Below are positions 15,818 through 24,627 of a stretch of 64,000 nucleotides of DNA, in pieces. Each line of letters begins with the position of its first letter. Within the stretch, counting starts at the first letter, position 1. Source of the stretch: Bacteroidetes bacterium GWF2_38_335. Lineage in GTDB: Bacteria; Bacteroidota; Bacteroidia; Bacteroidales; GWF2-38-335. The notes below the pieces were generated by a model. That model was not told the origin of the DNA and did not search any database. It saw only the letters and a list, made by a program, of their open reading frames with translations. The stretch is from NCBI GenBank assembly GCA_001769535.1, contig MEOH01000007.1:112273-176272 (forward strand), given 5' to 3'. A program made the translations under genes and the position numbers.

Positions 15818-15888
15818 GTTCCAAGTCTCCCGACTTGGAACATTAGTCTCCCGACTTAGAACATAAAGTCTCTCTCCCAACGTAGAAC
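15818..15888. repeat. Palindromic CCAAGTC-TCCC-GACTTGG repeat plus two degenerate copies
   Basis: GTTCCAAGTC-TCCC-GACTTGGAAC (15818-15841) is a 10-bp perfect stem. A decayed copy, AGTCTCCCGACTTAGAAC, follows at 15845-15862 and a third, AGTCTCTCTCCCAACGTAGAAC, at about 15867-15888. A well-kept copy occurs at 34911. Confidence 0.8.
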
Positions 15889-15904
15889 TTGTTTCCTGTC
15901 GAAT

Positions 15905-15957
15905 AATGCGTCAGCCAATATCCTTCAATTTAGCCGCAGGCAAACATCCAATTTCAA
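15905..15957. repeat. Dispersed GCCGCAGGCAAACATCC element
   Basis: GCCAATATCC and GCCGCAGGCAAACATCCAAT match the vocabulary of the elements at 11110 and 41398. Confidence 0.5.
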
Positions 15958-15967
15958 AAAATAAATA

Positions 15968-15975
15968 TAAATTTG
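15968..15975 (+). promoter_or_regulatory. Candidate -7 box (TAAATTTG)
   Basis: TAnnTTTG match 13 bases before the ATG of the alkaline phosphatase gene, giving a very short leader. Confidence 0.4.
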
Positions 15976-15988
15976 TAAAAACATTATA

Positions 15989-17134
15989 ATGATGAAACTA
16001 CTTCTCATTCCCTTAATATTATTATATTTTTCAGCTTTTTCCCAAGGCGACTACAAATCATTTGTCAATGATAAAGACAATGAATATTACCAATCCCAGT
16101 CCTTTTATCCCGTTAAGGATTTCAATATTGAAGCCATTTGCAAAGGCACAAAAGCCAAAAATGTAATTCTTTTTATTGGCGACGGAATGGGTACTTCTCA
16201 GGTTTATGCAGCGCTCACTGCCAACGGCGGATCGCTTTACATGACCTCATTGAAATTCAGCGGCTTTTCAAAAACAAACTCAGGCAGCGATTATGTAACC
16301 GATTCAGGAGCAGGCGGAACAGCCATTGCCTGCGGAAAAAAAACATATAACTATGCCATAGGGGTTGATATGGATACGGTTCCCATGGTTTCGATTCTTG
16401 AACTGGCTGAAAAAAAAGGATTGTCAACAGGAATGGTTGCTACAGCTGCAATTACCCACGCCACTCCGGCCTCTTTCATGGCCCACAACCGCGACCGCAA
16501 CAACTATGAGGAAATTGCCCTGGATTTTCTGAAAACCGACATTGACATTTTCATCGGAGGGGGACGTGATCATTTTGCATCCCGCAAGGATAAACGAAAC
16601 CTTTTAGATGAACTGGCTAAAAAAGGTTACCAGGTTTGCGATTCCTTAAATACATCAATTTCGAAGGATAAAGTTGCAGTTTTTACAGCATCCGGACATA
16701 ATCCCGAAGCAAAGTACCGAAAAAATATGCTGCCAATAGCTACCCAAAAAGCCATTGACCTTTTAAGCAAAAATAAAAACGGCTTTTTCCTAATGGTCGA
16801 AGGTTCACAGATTGACTGGGGCGGACATGACAATGACTTGCCTCAGGTCATTGAAGAAACTCTGGATATGGACAAAGCCCTGGCAGTAGCCCTCGAATTT
16901 GCCGAAAAAAACGGCGAAACTTTGATAATTGTCACTGCCGATCATGAATGTGGCGGATTATCTCTGAAAAACGGAAGTCTGGAAAAGGGAATTGTGGTTG
17001 CCGAATTTTCTACGCTCGATCATACATCTGTCATGGTGCCCGTCTTTGCCATTGGTCCGGGTGCCGAAAAATTCACCGGGGTTTATGAAAATACTTCGAT
17101 TTTTGATAAGATGAAGGTGGCTTTGGGGTTGTAA
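15989..17134 (+). CDS. Alkaline phosphatase, exported
   Basis: 381 residues with a signal peptide (LILLYFSAFSQG). It hydrolyses phosphate monoesters outside the inner membrane. Landmarks of the PhoA-type family: FIGDGMGTSQ with metal ligand Asp65, VTDSGAGGTAIACG with nucleophile Ser106, THATPASFMAH, EGSQIDWGGHDND, TADHECGG and a late DHTSV with the last metal His. It is shorter than E. coli PhoA and lacks some surface insertions, as in many Bacteroidetes homologues. No T9SS sorting domain is present. An ATG directly upstream (MM start) leaves one residue of uncertainty. No PHO box can be recognised by eye. Confidence 0.95.
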   Translation: MMKLLLIPLILLYFSAFSQGDYKSFVNDKDNEYYQSQSFYPVKDFNIEAICKGTKAKNVILFIGDGMGTSQVYAALTANGGSLYMTSLKFSGFSKTNSGSDYVTDSGAGGTAIACGKKTYNYAIGVDMDTVPMVSILELAEKKGLSTGMVATAAITHATPASFMAHNRDRNNYEEIALDFLKTDIDIFIGGGRDHFASRKDKRNLLDELAKKGYQVCDSLNTSISKDKVAVFTASGHNPEAKYRKNMLPIATQKAIDLLSKNKNGFFLMVEGSQIDWGGHDNDLPQVIEETLDMDKALAVALEFAEKNGETLIIVTADHECGGLSLKNGSLEKGIVVAEFSTLDHTSVMVPVFAIGPGAEKFTGVYENTSIFDKMKVALGL

Positions 17135-17215
17135 TTTATTAGAAAAACAATAAATTAGTTTTTGAAATAATCACATTTTACATATATTTGAAAAAAATAG
17201 TGTCATGAGAGTAAT

Positions 17216-17326
17216 ATGTTTTCTTTGCTTTATATTATTTTATTTTATTCTGGTATTTCATCACAAATACTTTTTGAAAAGTATTATGAAGTACCGGGTG
17301 TTAGTCGGGAAATAATTAAAATATAA
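17216..17326 (+). pseudogene. Relic N-terminus of a T9SS propeller gene
   Basis: A 36-codon frame starting ATG at 17216 gives a signal peptide (MFSLLYIILFYSGISSQ) followed by ILFEKYYEVPGVSREIIKI and a stop. The part after the signal aligns with the starts of the neighbouring paralogues (for example TFEKNYGDPSVIEEGQDV at 19635). It looks like the remnant of a fourth tandem copy. It could instead be a real short exported peptide. Confidence 0.45.
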
Positions 17327-17357
17327 TATTTAAAGCAAATATCAAAAAAGAAAGGAT

Positions 17358-19340
17358 ATGAAAATTCTATTATTGTCAATAGCTTTGATTGTTTTATTAA
17401 AAGTTTCGGCCCAATCAAATTTTGAGATGATGTTCGATGTTACATCCTACAATGATTTAGGTGTGGATGTGATTCAAACCGCTGACGGTGGATATTTGGT
17501 TTTAGGAAAATACGATTCGAATTTTTCTATAATTAAAACAGATAGCTATGGTATCCAACAAAATGTTAAACTTTTTGATTGGATAAAACCGGTTTTCGTT
17601 TCAGATATTGAAAAATCAGCAGACAATGGGGCAGTTATTTGTGGGAAAATACTTACGGATACCTCAGGATACGATTTTTTTGTAATGAAAATCAATTCAG
17701 AAGGAGACTCACTTTGGTCAAAAGTTTATTATGGGGAGAATGATGAAAATGCTGTTAAAATAATTCGGACAGAAGATCTTGGGTATGTTATTGCTGGTTC
17801 TGATCAGACTATTAATTTCAAAATAATAAAGACTGATTCTGATGGAAATGAGCTTTGGACATACAATGACGATAGTATAAATGTCAGTGATGTTTGTGTA
17901 GGTTCGGATGGAGGAATTGTAATAGTAGGGGGAGGGTATTATTACTGTTACCCGAAATTTGGAACAATAATGAAGATAAACGCCGCAGGTCCCTACCAAT
18001 GGAGTCAAACTTTTTCAAACAGCAGTTCTACTTTATTAGAAGTTATGGTCTCAACGGTGACAAATACACAGGATAATGGTTTTATTATTTCGGTTTATTT
18101 TAACGATGATGGGGTGCCTTCCAGCTATTATTATAAATTAGATTCAATTGGCAATACATTATTTACTAAAAGGGTTATTGCTGACCATATCTGGGTGTAT
18201 GCTCCTCCAAATATTCCAATTGTTGATATCAATAGTTCATCTGATGGGAGCTATTATATAACAGGACATCGAAATTATCCGCTTAATTATTTCCAGAAAT
18301 TTGATTCCTCTGATAAAATGATTTGGGAAAAAAGCATTGGAAATGGTAAATTTATTTTAACTGACGATAATTGCTTTGTCTTTATTGGCACTGAAGCTAA
18401 TATGATATATATTGCGAAAGCAGATGAGAATGGCAATGGTTGTTTTCAAGTGCAGGGTTCGTATGATATTGGTCTGGTTACCAATGATGAAACAACAGGT
18501 AAAAACAAAATAATTTGGACTCCCTCACCATTCATGGAGAAGTATCATTTGTACAGAAGTGATGGTAGTCTTGTGAAATCTGTTAATTCTGGTGAACCAA
18601 CAGAAGTTCTTGATGAATTATCTGATCCAAATGAAGTTGTTGGTTATTATATTACAGTTGAAGACACATGCGGAAATCTAACATTTGATTTTGGTGACTA
18701 TCCTGAATATTATATGCCGGTTTTTCAATGTGATTTTAATCTTCTTCTGGAAAAACCAATAACAAATACTTCAATTGGCTATGATCTTGATTGGAATAGC
18801 ATTTCAAATTATCATGATAACCCTATGTTCCCATATGGAAGTCCAATTATTGGCTATCGCATTTACAGGGGAATAAGTATAGATAACATGATATTAATTG
18901 ATTCAACCGATATAGAAACAGACTATTTGGATTTGATTGACACAACACAAAATTTGTATTACAGGATATCTGCAGTACTTCAAAACTATTGTACTTCATC
19001 TTTAGGAGAAACATTTAACGAAGCCTTTTCAAATATATGGCAAACACATGGTTCTGATATTAATAATGTCGTGATTGAAAAATATTGCATTGAAGTCTTT
19101 CCCAATCCTTTTGATTATTATTTCGTTGTTTCTTATGAATTATCTGAGAAAACAGACGTTGGTTTTGAAATTTATAACCAATCAGGACAGCTTATAAAAG
19201 CAATTCCTTCAGAAAAGAAAAATCCTGGCATACATAAAACCAAACTGAACTTAAATGAGTCGAATTTGGAGCCGGGTGTTTACACTCTTAAGATAATCAT
19301 TGGAGCAAAATTGATTTTCAGAAAACAGGTGAAAATATAA
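17358..19340 (+). CDS. T9SS type A cargo with propeller repeats, paralogue 1
   Basis: 660 residues. A signal peptide (LLLSIALIVLLKVSAQ) is followed by about seven repeats of the form DGGY..G.Y....I.K.D..G...W (about 30-380), which suggest a beta-propeller. Then TGKNKIIWTPSPFMEKYHLYRSDG starts a fibronectin III-like region, and the C-terminal 80 residues are a type A sorting domain (IEVFPNPFDYYFVVSYEL to GVYTLKIIIG). The protein should be exported by Sec, moved across the outer membrane by T9SS and anchored or released. It is more AT-rich and more diverged than paralogues 2 and 3. Ligand unknown. Confidence 0.85.
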   Translation: MKILLLSIALIVLLKVSAQSNFEMMFDVTSYNDLGVDVIQTADGGYLVLGKYDSNFSIIKTDSYGIQQNVKLFDWIKPVFVSDIEKSADNGAVICGKILTDTSGYDFFVMKINSEGDSLWSKVYYGENDENAVKIIRTEDLGYVIAGSDQTINFKIIKTDSDGNELWTYNDDSINVSDVCVGSDGGIVIVGGGYYYCYPKFGTIMKINAAGPYQWSQTFSNSSSTLLEVMVSTVTNTQDNGFIISVYFNDDGVPSSYYYKLDSIGNTLFTKRVIADHIWVYAPPNIPIVDINSSSDGSYYITGHRNYPLNYFQKFDSSDKMIWEKSIGNGKFILTDDNCFVFIGTEANMIYIAKADENGNGCFQVQGSYDIGLVTNDETTGKNKIIWTPSPFMEKYHLYRSDGSLVKSVNSGEPTEVLDELSDPNEVVGYYITVEDTCGNLTFDFGDYPEYYMPVFQCDFNLLLEKPITNTSIGYDLDWNSISNYHDNPMFPYGSPIIGYRIYRGISIDNMILIDSTDIETDYLDLIDTTQNLYYRISAVLQNYCTSSLGETFNEAFSNIWQTHGSDINNVVIEKYCIEVFPNPFDYYFVVSYELSEKTDVGFEIYNQSGQLIKAIPSEKKNPGIHKTKLNLNESNLEPGVYTLKIIIGAKLIFRKQVKI

Positions 19341-19634
19341 AATACATAATTAGCTCTTTTTTAATATATTAACAAATTAACTTGTTTTATCCTTAATATC
19401 TAAAGGGACAGGTTGATTTTTCATACAGCCTATAGTTTCGGGGTGAAGAAAGGAGAAAAAAACAGTATAATCCATAATGTGTTATAGTAGAATTAGCTTT
19501 CCTATTATTATTCGATAATTCCCAGATTACCAAATTGAGCTATTAGTCAATGTATTGCTTACATTAATAAAAATATTTTACATAGGTTTTTATAATAATT
19601 GTATTTTTTATAGTTTCATCAAAAAAAACCAACT
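19341..19634. other. AT-rich intergenic region, 294 bp
   Basis: Lies between two tandem propeller paralogues. I see no gene, no clear terminator and no canonical TAnnTTTG box. It is very AT-rich toward the 3' end and must carry the promoter of the gene at 19635. Confidence 0.5.
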
Positions 19635-21623
19635 ATGAAAAACATTGTATTTCTGATATTTGCTTTTGCAACAATTTGTTTGTCAGCACAATCAACATTT
19701 GAAAAAAACTATGGCGACCCATCAGTAATCGAAGAAGGTCAGGATGTGGTTCAGACCTCCGATGGTGGTTTTTTGGCAGCCTGTTTTAAAATGTCGGATG
19801 TTTTTCTTCTTAAAACAGATGCTGACGGAATCGAACAGTGGAACAAGACTTTTGATCTGGACTATCCTGTTCAGGTTACCTGCATTGAAAAAACAAGTGA
19901 TGGTGGTTATATTATCGGTGGTTATTCCGGCACTTACGAGACCGATTTTGATTTCTTTCTGATGAAGCTTGATGCTGCATGCGATTCGGTGTGGACAAAA
20001 ACTTTCGGTACTACGGTAAAGGATAAGGCCTACGCTGTTAAACAAACTGCTGATGGCGGTTTCGCCCTGGCAGGCACTACTGAAACTACCGATGTTAATT
20101 ATAACGGATGGATGGTGAAAACCGATGCATCGGGAAACCAGCAATGGGCCCAGACTTTTGGCGGTTCAAGCTATGATTATGTCTATGACATGACACTGAC
20201 AACAGACGGGGGATTCCTCTGCTGCGGCTCAACATCCAGTTATGCTGGCGGTACAGGAGCCTTCTTCATAAAACTTAATTCCTCAGGAGTTGAGCAGTGG
20301 CATAAAAGATATGGGGGAGAGACTGCCGGAGCCGGTTACGCCTTTGGAATAGACAATACTTTTGATAACGGATTCATTGCAACAGGTATGCATGGAAGCT
20401 TTTATCTGCTTCGGCTTGATGGTAACGGGGATACTTTGTGGACCAAAAATCCTTCGGTTGATTTCTTTCTCACAGGAATTGATGTGGTCCAGACAACAGG
20501 CGGATATGTCGTTGCCGGTTATGAAACAACCTATGAGCCCGAAGGCTTTGACGTGGTTTTGAGAAAATACGACGAATCAGGCACCAAGTTATGGAGCAAA
20601 AATTTCAGCGGTGACAACAGCGGGTATGTTACCAGAATGATTGGTACTTCTGATAATGGCTTTGCAGTTACAGGAAAATATGAATACCTTGATGGAGGAT
20701 CAGTTGAAAACACAAATATTTATCTCATTAAAACCGATGAAAATGGCGAAGGTTGTTTCGGCTATCTTACCGGATTACAGGAAATATGCATGGTTACTGT
20801 TGACAATGCGACAGGAAAAAATAAAGTTATCTGGACTCCCGAAGAACCCGCATCTGCATACAATATCTATAAACTTACCACCGAAGGATATGAGGTAATA
20901 GGTACCGTTAATGCAACTGAATTGAGCGAATATGTTGACATGACCTCAAATCCGGGAACTGCCTCCGACAGGTATAAGGTTTCTATCATTGATACCTGCG
21001 GGAACGAAACCCTCACCGGCGATTATCATAAAACAATTCACCTCAATGTTTCTCCGGGTGTCCCAAGCGGTTTTGCCCTTACCTGGGAACATTATGAGGG
21101 CTTTACTTTTACCAAATACAGGATATTCAGAGGGACAGCGGCAGGCGGACTGGTACAGATTGATTCGACTCTTTCGAGCAATTTTACATACACCGATACC
21201 ACTTCACTTACCGGTGCATTGTACTATCAGGTTGCGGCAGTTAAACCTGTTCCCTGCTACTCCTCGTCAACAGGAGCAAAAGATGTGGGCGGACCATTTT
21301 CACAGTCTGTTTCAAATCTCGAGGATAACGGAGTTGGAGGGAATGTTGATGAACTTTCTTCAGATAAATACAATATCAGCATCTATCCCAATCCTGCTTC
21401 AAATGAATCACAGATATCCTATAAACTAATGACTCCTTCACAGGTTAATATTGAATTGGTCTCCATTACCAGTAAAACTGTGCTTTCGGTGCATTACGAT
21501 AAAAAAATCCCCGGAACCTATACCGAAAAGCTAAACCTTGAAAAACTTGAACAGGGTTCATACTTCCTCAGAATTACAATTGAAAATAAAACCATTAACC
21601 GTAAAATTGAAATTATCAGATAA
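19635..21623 (+). CDS. T9SS type A cargo with propeller repeats, paralogue 2
   Basis: 662 residues. Signal peptide (FLIFAFATICLSAQ), then about seven repeats such as GQDVVQTSDGGFLAAC, FLLKTDADGIEQWNKTF and IEKTSDGGYIIGGY, each ending in a W-x-K/Q-x-F strand. A middle region (CMVTVDNATGKNKVIWTPE, YRIFRGT) is fibronectin-like and holds a Cys pair in IIDTCGNE. The type A sorting domain begins at ISIYPNPASNESQISYKL and ends KTINRKIEIIR. It lies 10 bp upstream of paralogue 3, so the two are probably one transcript. Its C-terminal half is close to that of paralogue 3. Confidence 0.88.
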   Translation: MKNIVFLIFAFATICLSAQSTFEKNYGDPSVIEEGQDVVQTSDGGFLAACFKMSDVFLLKTDADGIEQWNKTFDLDYPVQVTCIEKTSDGGYIIGGYSGTYETDFDFFLMKLDAACDSVWTKTFGTTVKDKAYAVKQTADGGFALAGTTETTDVNYNGWMVKTDASGNQQWAQTFGGSSYDYVYDMTLTTDGGFLCCGSTSSYAGGTGAFFIKLNSSGVEQWHKRYGGETAGAGYAFGIDNTFDNGFIATGMHGSFYLLRLDGNGDTLWTKNPSVDFFLTGIDVVQTTGGYVVAGYETTYEPEGFDVVLRKYDESGTKLWSKNFSGDNSGYVTRMIGTSDNGFAVTGKYEYLDGGSVENTNIYLIKTDENGEGCFGYLTGLQEICMVTVDNATGKNKVIWTPEEPASAYNIYKLTTEGYEVIGTVNATELSEYVDMTSNPGTASDRYKVSIIDTCGNETLTGDYHKTIHLNVSPGVPSGFALTWEHYEGFTFTKYRIFRGTAAGGLVQIDSTLSSNFTYTDTTSLTGALYYQVAAVKPVPCYSSSTGAKDVGGPFSQSVSNLEDNGVGGNVDELSSDKYNISIYPNPASNESQISYKLMTPSQVNIELVSITSKTVLSVHYDKKIPGTYTEKLNLEKLEQGSYFLRITIENKTINRKIEIIR

Positions 21624-21633
21624 TAAATTCCTT

Positions 21634-23622
21634 ATGAAAAAAAATATCCCACTTCTGCTGTTGCTCTTTGCAACATTGTTTTCCTTTTCCCAGGAATCAT
21701 TCGAGAAAATTATTGATGACGGCGATGTAAATGAATTTGCTGCCGAACTGGTGCAGACTGCTGACAGCGGTTACCTGCTGTGTGGAGGAAAAGAAGGCAA
21801 AGCCCTGTTGATGAAAACCGACCGGTATGGTACAGTTCAATGGTCACAGACTTATGATGAGGGATTTGGATCAAATGTAAGCAGTTTGTATCTTACAGCA
21901 GATAATGGTGTGATTTTAGCCGGAACCACAGGTGACTCAGAGGGATTTTCACTTGTTTATCTTGTGAAAACAAATGCTACAGGCACAAAGGAATGGTCTA
22001 AATCTTTTGAAATCAACGGCAGCGACAGGGCAAATGATGTGGTCCAGACCAATGACGGGGGATATTTAATCGTCGGGGAAGCCGATTTTGGAGGTTTTGT
22101 ACTTCGTGTTAATGCTTCAGGTGATTTCGTTTGGCAACAAGTGTATCAGGAGTCAATGTATCATTGGCAGTTTTATCAGGTTGACAAGACCACCGATAAC
22201 AATTACATCATTGTTGGTTCTGAAAACAGCACAGGAACATCAGGCTATTCCGTGAATTTGATTAAGATGAACGATTCAGGAGGTGAGGTATGGAATAAAA
22301 CCTATTCGGCCGGATATGGCTATTCGGTCAAACAAACAGGTGATGGCGGGTTTATTGCCACAGGCAGTGGGTTTGAAAACGACCTGTATGTAGTAAAAAC
22401 TGATGCTTTGGGAAATGAGCAATGGCACGAAGATTATTTTGTTTCTTATAATTCATCAACCGGCTACGGAATTTCCGAAACAATCGATGGAGGATATGCC
22501 ATACTTTTTACAGCCGAAAATTATGATCCTCCGGTTGGCGGTTACGGAATCCTGAAGATCAATTCGACCGGAGCCGAGCAGTGGAATCGCTATTATTCAG
22601 GACTAATGGATCCATGGGTTGGTCACATCATTGAAACATCCGATTACGGTCTGGCAATGTGCGGTTTCTTTAACTGGTATGATGAGTTTTTTTCGGTCGA
22701 AGACAAGGATGTATATTTATTAAAAACCAACAGTGACGGAACGGGTTGTTTTCTCTATACATATCAGAATAAGGACATCTGTATGGTTACCGTTGATGGG
22801 GCTACCGGAAAAAATAAAATTATCTGGACTCAGGAATCCGGTGTGCCTGCTTCGGCTTACAACATCTATAAAATGACAACAGAGGACTGGACTGTGATCG
22901 GGACTGTTAATTCGTATGAGTTGAGTGAGTATATTGATATGACATCCAATCCCGGAACAGCTTCCGATAAATATAAAATTTCGATTATTGATACCTGCGG
23001 AACTGAAATTGCTCCGGGCGACTATCACAAAACAATCCATCTGAATGTTTCGCCCGCAACACCTACCGGATTTGCCCTTACCTGGGAACATTATGAAGGG
23101 TTTGACTACACAAAATACCGTATTTTCAGGGGAACAACACCTACCGAAATGGTACAGATTGACTCCACAAACAGCACCAATTTTACCTATACCGATGAAA
23201 CATCTCTGACCGGAGCCCTTTATTACCGTGTGGCTGCAGTGAAACCCGTTCCGTGCTACTCGTCAACAGCAGGATCCAAAGAAGTTGGCGGACCATTTTC
23301 ACAGTCTGTTTCAAATCTCGAGGATAACGGAGTGGGTGGAAATGTGGATGAAATCTCAGGCAAATTTGCACTGGATATTTACCCCAATCCTGTTGATCAG
23401 ACTACAAAAATTAAGTATGTTTTGAATTCGCAGGAGCAAGTTGAGATACAATTATTTAATATAAACGGACAGAAAATCCATATTTTGCTCAATCAAAAAC
23501 AGGCACCGGGTAGTCATTCCATTCTGCTTAATTCTCAGGAGCTGAAATTAAATTCAGGTGTTTATTTGCTCAAATGCAGGTTTGGAAATGAAATCATTAA
23601 CCGTGAGATTGTTGTTTTGTAA
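21634..23622 (+). CDS. T9SS type A cargo with propeller repeats, paralogue 3
   Basis: 662 residues from the ATG at 21634, which gives a proper signal peptide (MKKNIPLLLLLFATLFSFSQ); the frame is open back to 21538, but that part overlaps the previous gene's sorting domain. Repeats such as FAAELVQTADSGYLLCGG, LMKTDRYGTVQWSQ and NDVVQTNDGGYLIVGE form a propeller. The fibronectin-like region and linker (GGPFSQSVSNLEDNGVGGNVDE) are nearly identical to paralogue 2, including a 47-bp identical DNA run. The type A sorting domain starts at LDIYPNPVDQ. Outer-surface location is expected; ligand unknown. Confidence 0.88.
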   Translation: MKKNIPLLLLLFATLFSFSQESFEKIIDDGDVNEFAAELVQTADSGYLLCGGKEGKALLMKTDRYGTVQWSQTYDEGFGSNVSSLYLTADNGVILAGTTGDSEGFSLVYLVKTNATGTKEWSKSFEINGSDRANDVVQTNDGGYLIVGEADFGGFVLRVNASGDFVWQQVYQESMYHWQFYQVDKTTDNNYIIVGSENSTGTSGYSVNLIKMNDSGGEVWNKTYSAGYGYSVKQTGDGGFIATGSGFENDLYVVKTDALGNEQWHEDYFVSYNSSTGYGISETIDGGYAILFTAENYDPPVGGYGILKINSTGAEQWNRYYSGLMDPWVGHIIETSDYGLAMCGFFNWYDEFFSVEDKDVYLLKTNSDGTGCFLYTYQNKDICMVTVDGATGKNKIIWTQESGVPASAYNIYKMTTEDWTVIGTVNSYELSEYIDMTSNPGTASDKYKISIIDTCGTEIAPGDYHKTIHLNVSPATPTGFALTWEHYEGFDYTKYRIFRGTTPTEMVQIDSTNSTNFTYTDETSLTGALYYRVAAVKPVPCYSSTAGSKEVGGPFSQSVSNLEDNGVGGNVDEISGKFALDIYPNPVDQTTKIKYVLNSQEQVEIQLFNINGQKIHILLNQKQAPGSHSILLNSQELKLNSGVYLLKCRFGNEIINREIVVL

Positions 23623-23993
23623 GGGAAAGATTCAGTTTTGCTGAGATGAAAATTGGAATTTTTGATTCACTCCCAATGCTATTACATTCATTGTCCGGAA
23701 AAATAACTCCGAAGGAGTTGCCCAATCATACCATAGGTTTCAACCTATGGAAAGCTACTGACTTTGTCATTGCGTACCTAATAAACACGCAACATGGAAT
23801 CCGCTACCAGGAACAACAAAGGCACGGGCAATCCCTTGTGGTTGCCCCTCATTAAACTCCAAACCCGAAACCTCAAACCCGAAATCCCTCCGCTAAAGCT
23901 ACGGATATAAAAAAAGAAAAGGGAAAGGACCTTGTCCCCCCCCTCTTCCGTTCTCTACTTAACTTTATTATTGCACTTAACTTATGAAGCGGT
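23623..23993. repeat. Intergenic region with a cluster of three hairpins
   Basis: 371 bp between convergent genes. Hairpins: AACTCC-GAA-GGAGTT (23705-23719), CCATAGGTT-TC-AACCTATGG (23731-23750) and GGGCAA..TTGCCC (23826-23847). Then come AACCCGAAACC-type short repeats. The cluster looks like a non-autonomous mobile or REP-like element. A 69-codon frame across it (23646-23855) follows the hairpins and is not convincing as a gene. No transposase is present. Confidence 0.6.
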
Positions 23994-24344
23994 TTAATTT
24001 GCAGATACAAAGGAGAATCTGTAGGTGAGTTCCTTGTTTACAAGGTTCTCGTCGATCATCTTTACCCTGTAACCTTCCAGGTTTTTCAGAATAAAAGCTG
24101 ACAGATTCTGATTTGAAGTGCTGATATTGTTTATTTTCAGATAACCCATATCGTCAATCATAAACTTCACGATCACTTCACCGTTTGCATCATCCTTTAG
24201 CGGACAACCCGACAGGTTAATCATTTTTGAAATACTTGCTGTTAAATCAGCATCCCCGTTGATTCCGCTTTTCGAAATCTCATTTGCAAATCCAGAGTTC
24301 AGTATAAAAAGAACTGCGATTATTGTTAGAACTTTTGTTTTCAT
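23994..24344 (-). CDS. Small exported protein resembling a TonB C-terminal domain
   Basis: 116 residues from the ATG at 24344, which gives a signal peptide (KTKVLTIIAVLFILNSGFA); a longer frame to 24389 is less likely. The mature part, INLSGCPLKDDANGEVIVKFMIDDMGYLKINNI, then ILKNLEGYRV and ELTYRFSFV, follows the order of a TonB-C fold (G-x-V-x-V-x-F-x-I-D-x-x-G). It lacks the proline-rich linker and membrane anchor of a real TonB, so it is a free periplasmic or surface domain. Function unknown. Confidence 0.65.
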   Translation of the reverse strand: MKTKVLTIIAVLFILNSGFANEISKSGINGDADLTASISKMINLSGCPLKDDANGEVIVKFMIDDMGYLKINNISTSNQNLSAFILKNLEGYRVKMIDENLVNKELTYRFSFVSAN

Positions 24345-24627
24345 ATTTATTAATGTTTCACGCTTTGTATTATACCAAAGCCGTGCCAAACTTTTTAAGT
24401 ATCAATGAATCATTAACTTATAATTTATAATTCATAACCTATAACCAATAAAGGTGTTCGGTTTGGAACGTTTTTGTACGGAAACGGACAGCGAAATGAT
24501 GTATGATGTATGATGTATGATGTATGATGGTTTAGGTAGATAATTTGAAATTATCGAAAAAAAACCGTCATCGCAGTATGCCGGTAAAGTAATGCGATGA
24601 CGGCTATATAATTACTGAATATTTAAA
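24345..24627. repeat. Intergenic region with heptamer array (ATGATGT)5
   Basis: Five uninterrupted copies of ATGATGT-type units lie at 24496-24530. The same unit recurs at 63834-63900. The rest is AT-rich, with the terminator of the following minus-strand gene at its right side. Confidence 0.8.
24557..24603 (-). terminator. Terminator of the FG-GAP gene
   Basis: An 11-bp perfect stem (CCGTCATCGCA / TGCGATGACGG) that, read on the minus strand, is followed by eight T's. It sits 24 bases after the stop of the gene ending at 24628. Confidence 0.9.

Noticed and set aside
23646..23855. 69-codon forward frame
   Set aside because: It runs across three hairpins of an intergenic element and has no ribosome site or family.
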